Origin: Eudorina sp. 2006-703-Eu-15 | Lineage: Eukaryota; Chlorophyta; Chlorophyceae; Chlamydomonadales; Volvocaceae | Assembly (NCBI GenBank): GCA_003117195.1 | Contig: BDSI01000120.1 | Span: 279,766 to 343,765, forward strand | Direction of reading: 5' to 3' | Length of the DNA stretch: 64,000 bases | Part shown: piece by piece, positions 59,184 through 64,000 of the stretch | Layout of the letters: each line of letters starts with the position of its first letter | How positions within the stretch are numbered: position 1 is the stretch's first letter | Notes under the pieces: model-generated | What the model was told of the DNA's origin: nothing | What the model saw: only the letters and a program-made list of their open reading frames with translations | The model's database searches: none | Program-made: the position numbers and the translations under genes

Positions 59184-59446
59184 TCGAATGTCTGATTGGC
59201 ACAGCGTCACAAATTGGGAAGTGGAAACTGGAAAGTGCCTCAAACAGACTTCGGAGCGGCCCGCCCGGCGCCCCTGGGCCACCGCGTCCCTTACAAACTA
59301 TGTCGCAGTAAAGCTTGTACTATTCTTTTATTGTCTAAGGAAATAAGGAGGAGCGCAGGAGCCCGGGGACCTGAAGTCACTTTGAGGCACTTTCCAGTTT
59401 CCACTTCCCACTTTGTGACGCTGTGCTTATCGGACATTCGAGTTGG
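59184..59446. repeat. Inverted repeat with about 75-bp arms
   Basis: The left arm (about 59184-59257, TCGAATGTCTGATTGGCACA onward, including GGGAAGTGGAAACTGGAAAG) is repeated in inverse orientation at about 59364-59446 with few mismatches, around a loop of about 105 bp. RNA from either strand would form a long hairpin. It may be a foldback transposon or a small-RNA precursor; function unknown. Confidence 0.85.
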
Positions 59447-59690
59447 AATCCGCCATAATGATTGAGAAAGATAGATCTCTAACTCAATGACCATGTACGT
59501 CACTCGATGCATCCCCCCAGCGTGCCCCAACCACAACTGAGTCAGCTGCTCTACAGATTCTGAATCCTGATTCCCCAGTGTCACCGTCTCACCGACCACC
59601 TGAAGCTTCCGCATTCATCTTCGTCATCACAGCACGAGTTTCATTCGGGAACGGCCTGACTGGAGGGCAACAGCTATGCATATAGCCGGG

Positions 59691-62600
59691 TCACAAAGAA
59701 CATCTAGGTTGATCCTGCTGCTGCTGCTGCTGCTGCTGCTCATTCACACTAGCCCGAAGGCACGCCAGGCTCCGCTGCAACCGCCTCACCGAGACGATAA
59801 GCAGCCGCAGTCGCTGGCTGCAGCACGTTTGTTGCTCGCCCAGCACCCGCACCGCAACCTCCCACCGCCGCTGGCGCGCACGCAGTCGCCACCACTCGCG
59901 CTCCTGGCACACGTGGCCAGCTCTCTCTGAGACCGTTGCATCTCCAGGGGGCTCCTCCCCAGGTACGACCCGTGGCACGCCGCCCATGACACCTCCCGAC
60001 CCGGCTTCGGCGCTGCTGTGACCATCTCGGTACCCGGCTGCTAATAAGGCTGGCGCTGTGACATCTGGTCCGGAGACCGGACAAGGGGCAGTCGTCGCAC
60101 ACGCCACCGCCGCTTCCAGGCCGGCGCTGTGAGGCGCAGCTGCAGAACCTGGTAAAGAGCCGGCAGCACCAGCAGCGGCGGCAGACTTCAGGGCTGCGGT
60201 CAGGCGATCTATGCGGCGGGTCAGGGCGCGCAGCTCGCGTCGCAGCTCCGCCGCCTCCTGGACCGCCGTGGGTCCCCAGCGGCGGGCTAGGAGCAGCTCC
60301 GCCCGGGACAGCCACAGCGGCGGCGGCAGGTGGCCCAATCCCAGCAGCGCTGAAACTGCCTGGGAGGCCTCGGCAGCGCTCAGCAGCGGGAGCGCCTGGG
60401 GCGGGGGACAGCAGCCGGCGGTATGCGAGGGCATCGGGTGTGATGAGATGCACATCACCGGTTTAATTTATCAGTATTTTTTTCATCAGTATACCCCCCC
60501 CCCCGATTCTGTCGGGCGGTGTCAACACGACCCACCCGCCGTTCTGGAGATGTTTTTATTCGCGTCAGAGTTTACCCAGACACCCGCCCACCCTACCTCG
60601 AAGCTGTGTGCCAGAAAGGCTCGGGTCCAAGCCTCATCTGGCTGGTGTCCTAATCGGGCAACCGACCACAGCAGCACGGGCAGCGCCAACCGCGGCCGGC
60701 CCGCGTCCAGCGCCACATCCACCTCGGAGAGGCCCCGCAGTGCCGCATCCAGGAAGGGAGCCAGGTCCAGGAGCAGTTCCGACCCACTCCGCACCGCTGC
60801 ATCTGCCGCTGCTGCTGCTGCTTCGACCACGGGACACTGCATGTTGCCCGCCGGGAACCCGCCCTCTCTTCGGCGGTCGCCGTCCTCCTCAAGCCGGGCT
60901 GCCGGCCATGCTGCAGCCGCGTCCGCTTCGTGTCCTGTCTGTTCTTGCTGTTGCTGCTGCTGAGGCGGTGGCAACAGCTGCGGCCCAGCGCAGCGCCAGA
61001 CCTCCGGCGGCAGCCAGCCCAGGTGGTGGAGCCGCGCCAGGCAGTACAGCAGCAGCGGCGCGCTGCTCGCGTTGAAGTCTTGTGCCCGCTGTAATGCGGC
61101 GCCGAGCACCCCATGTAGCAGTGCCGGGCGGGGCTGCACCCGCAGTCTCACGCAGCACCAGAGCGATGTGGACAGGAGCTACGGCGCGGTCATGCATAGA
61201 GTAGGAGCGGTCGGCGTTTGTGTGTGGATGTTGGGGTTCTATCACACCATCCGTACTTTGTCCGTGTCTGATGTGTTTAATGAGAAGCCCGCCCGCCCGA
61301 TCCATGTCTGATGTTCTGGGGTCCCAATCCATGTCTGATGGTCAGGTCAGGTGACACTACCGCGATTAGGCGGTTTAAGGTCCAAGGTTCGAGTCCTAGG
61401 GTGCCCCCGACATTGTTCGGGAGCATTAGATTATGGCCAGCTGCTGAGATGTGGAGTTGAGATCGCAGTTGATGGATTGAGATTGCCACGCTAGATTGGT
61501 GGCAATTGCTGAACCCTCTGTCTCTACGGATGTGCGGGTGAATGGATGAGGTGGGATCCTTAATTAGCAGGATCAGCCGCCTTGGACCCTCGGTTTGTAT
61601 GGCGTAGGTTCGGTGTGATGATGGTTGAAGGTGTCCTATAGCATCATATAAAACCGCGACATAAACCCTTAGACAGGGCCCGGAAGCCTATCCACACTGT
61701 AACGGTACTACTGATGTTTGTTTGTAGGCAGCCAGAGCAAGAGTGCCAGACATGCAAGGGGCACAGCTCAGCCGGGGCAATTCCCCATAGGCCACCAAAC
61801 CGCCCCCGACCCAACCCATAAAGCAATTGGAAGGATACACAGTCAGGCTGAGGGCGAATGACGAGCGGCGTAGGTCGGCACATGTCGGCAGGCTGTCGGA
61901 GGTGTGTGTCAGAGTGTCAGGAGTGAGAGCTCAGAGCGAGCAAGAAGGTAGCGTTGCCGAGTTTTGGGGCCAAGAAGGCGCAGATCTTCCCCCGTCGCCA
62001 TGCCAGGACCCCACCCCACCCGCCCACACCTGCGGCCCAGCACATTCCTGCTCGCACAGCTCCAGGAGGCGCCGCCCAAATGCCCACATCGCCTCCGGCG
62101 GCGGCTGGAAGCGCATCACGCCCAGCGCCCAAAGGAGGTTGCCCAGGTCCTGCTCGCCGCACCGCCCCGCCAGCCGAGCCGCCGCGTTCACGGCCCGCAG
62201 CATCGCGCTGCGCGGCGGACGCGCGCCCGGCATCAGCTTCGCCAGGGCCCAGAGCAGCCCGGTGAGATCCGCCGGTTGGCAGCGCGCCAAGACTGGCCCC
62301 GGGGCCGCCAGCAGCGCCCCCGCCACCGCTGCCACCCAGGGCCGCGGCGGCGCCAGCTGCAGCTGCGACACCGCCCACAGCGTATTGCACACGTCCTGGG
62401 GCGTCCAGCCGCTGGCACTGCGGCCAGCACCGCGGGGTCGCAGCACCGCCCTCGCGCGCCCCAACGCGCTGCGCACGAAATGGTCGGGCAGGCCATGCGG
62501 TGGTGCCGCCGCCTGCCACCCCGTACGCACCGTCGGCGAGACAAGCTCAGCCGCGGCCGCGGCCACGGCCGCCGTCACAAATGGCCGCGACCGCGTCCGG

Positions 62601-62872
62601 TGCAGCGTCGCTAACGCCCACAGCGCCTGGCTGACGTCGTACGCACTAAAGCGCGGCATGGCACGTACGGCAGCCTGGATCCAGGCGGCCATGAAGGCCT
62701 CCCCGGGCAGGTGCTCCAGGGTGGCCAGCGCCCACAGGAAGGTCGACAGCTGGCGGGGGCACATGCGGCGCTCCAGCGCCGCCGGCGCCGCGGCGGTGCA
62801 GGCCGCGTCCAGCCAGCGGCGCCCCGGGCTGTGCCCGAATTTTGCGAAGCTGTACAGCAACGTCGTGAGCTC
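59691..62872 (-). CDS. OPR (octotricopeptide repeat) protein, 5' end unresolved
   Basis: Exons found: 62872-62030, 61133-60597 and 60395-59691 (stop 59693-59691), all phase 0 with GT-AG borders, giving 694 residues. The first exon has about six repeats of 37-40 residues with the OPR signature L-LWALA-L---P (LTTLLYSFAKFGHSP, LSTFLWALATLEHLP, VSQALWALATL, VCNTLWAVSQLQLAPP, LTGLLWALAKL, LGNLLWALGVMRFQPP). The second adds LLLYCLARLHHLGWLPP and LPVLLWSVARLGHQP around a Gln/Ala-rich insert. The third has VSALLGLGHLPPPLW, then a predicted coiled coil (AELRRELRALTRRIDRL) and a poly-Gln tail coded by CTG/CAG repeats. OPR proteins bind RNA and usually control expression of individual organelle genes. 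The first exon found starts inside a repeat after an acceptor at 62873-62874, so upstream exons, including the targeting peptide, are missing. Confidence 0.82.
59716..59740. repeat. CTG/CAG trinucleotide run coding poly-Gln
   Basis: Eight CTG units on the plus strand, read as Gln codons near the C-terminus of the OPR protein. Simple coding microsatellite. Confidence 0.9.
61340..61410 (+). other. tRNA-like (box B) sequence within an OPR-gene intron
   Basis: GGTTCGAGTCC at 61386-61396 matches the RNA polymerase III box B consensus exactly. About 45 bp upstream is a weak box A-like stretch (TGGTCAGGTCAGG). The 5' and 3' sides do not pair into an acceptor stem, so this is not a tRNA gene. It may be the head of a tRNA-derived SINE inserted antisense in the 61134-62029 intron. 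Confidence 0.3.
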
Positions 62873-64000
62873 CTAGCAGACGCGGACAGATTTTAAGGAA
62901 AAGGCTCGCCAAAAGTTGCGTTCGGGTTTATTCGGTTCGGTAAAAGTACAGCAACTCTTACACAAGGATGCCAGCAACACACGCGTCGGGCATGTAACTT
63001 TGGCCCCACGGTGGAGTGGCGCGGCTGTCCTGCTACATTGCTATGTAACAGAAAACTGAGCCGCGAAAAAAAAAATATATATATATATACTTGCATACAT
63101 ATGTATATAATATATATATGTACACATATCCTCGCATATCTCGAGAATTGCTCAAGGTTTGGTGTCTCGGGTGAGGGGGCCACATCCTTAGTTTGGCGCA
63201 CAGCATGGCGCTGGCGTGTTAACGCTGTTGCATACGTAACTCGCATATCATGTCACCCCTGCGCACGCTTGACCAACTAGCCCGACTGACTGACCGGCCA
63301 CTGGCTTGGATGGCCCGCCTCTTCGACTGCTGCGCGGTACACGCTGACAACGCGACACCCCCGGCGTATTACAAGCAGGGGGCGTCTGTTTCAGCCCGGC
63401 CACAAACATGCACACACCCATTCCATCGCTGCACGGTTGTCTTCTGTCATTGGTCAATTCTCCATTGGTATTGTCGCGGGCATCGACCTTTTGCAACACA
63501 ACCTTCTGATCGGCATCCTTTACCGCTTGTGCCGGCGCTGATGCTCACCTTGCCCACTACTGCCGTGTCTATTTTGTTTACCCATATCTGCCCTTGCCCG
63601 ACTGTCATTCTTAGTATGCCCTCTACTACTAAATCCTTTGCTGCCTTGGCATGCACGCTTTTTCGCTTGCACGCATCATTATGTTGTTCTGCAACGCGCG
63701 GATCGCACGCACGCACAGCATTGTGGTGTGAGCCTGTGTGGCCAAGGCAGCCGACCCGCACCAGCTGGTAGTCTTTAGCGACGCAGCGACACCGGATATC
63801 ATGTATGCATACGGGCAATACTGTGGGCACTTCTCTGCCCCTTGCATGTCACGCACACCTGCTCTGCCCGCCTGAGAACACGTATCTCCCTCGCGGCTCA
63901 ATTTTCTTTGACACCCACACCCACACACACACCACACACACACGCATGCATACTGCGCACGGCAGACGTTTCAGCCACCCACCTGCGGAGGAACGGACCC
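62873..64000. other. Region upstream of the OPR exons; possible edge exon
   Basis: Should contain an intron and 5' parts of the OPR gene. A minus-strand CCGCAG/GTGGGT at 63983 could be the donor of an exon that runs out of the window, but there is too little sequence to test it. An AT/TA-rich stretch lies at 63070-63120, and ACTGAGCCG recurs at 63055. Confidence 0.35.

Noticed and set aside
61340..61410. tRNA gene
   Set aside because: Box B is perfect, but there is no acceptor stem, no clear D-arm and a mismatch in the T-stem.

Overview
The window looks like nuclear DNA of a volvocalean green alga (Chlamydomonas relatives). Genes are rich in short introns with GT-AG borders, often gtgagt or gtgcgg donors. 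The coding sequence is GC-rich with long Ala/Gly/Ser/Gln runs, and introns carry many microsatellites. The gene content also fits: an OPR protein, a plastid envelope pore, and a rhodanese protein with Rubisco-binding motifs. No bacterial-style operons are present. I built all gene models by hand from splice sites, reading-frame continuity and family motifs.

Layout. 1-6.5 kb: a ten-exon GH125 alpha-1,6-mannosidase gene (+) whose introns hold large repeats, with one apparent 1-base frameshift. 6.5-15.4 kb: mostly non-coding, with an Ala-rich hypothetical ORF (9.7-10.6 kb), two copies of a Helentron-like element, and a LINE 3' end with a CA tail. 15.6-17.1 kb: a GT13-like glycosyltransferase (-). 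18.3-20.5 kb: an SGNH-family hydrolase (-) with a frameshifting 14-bp duplication and a small retroposon-like insertion beside its stop codon. 22.0-24.5 kb: a complete six-exon OEP21 homologue (-). 25.1-34.1 kb: a 14-exon gene (+) for a long rhodanese-domain membrane protein with C-terminal W-R motifs, a probable RBMP2 pyrenoid protein. 36-48.5 kb: transposon territory, with three Helentron-like copies, a LINE relic and two direct copies of an unidentified 3.1-kb element. 48.7-52.0 kb: a second SGNH hydrolase (+), seven exons including a 14-nt microexon. 53-59.5 kb: decayed Ty3/Gypsy fragments of both orientations, a truncated Helentron-like copy, a G-rich minisatellite and a 75-bp-arm inverted repeat. 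59.7-62.9 kb: an OPR protein (-) whose 5' end is not resolved.

The genes do not form one pathway. The GH125, GT13-like and two SGNH proteins all have N-terminal hydrophobic segments or family ties that suggest secretory-pathway glycan or wall work, although the minus-strand SGNH gene's own N-terminus was not found. OEP21, the RBMP2-like protein and the OPR protein are chloroplast proteins by family. The most notable items are the RBMP2-like gene and the Helentron-like family, which has six copies and a filled/empty site pair inside the window.
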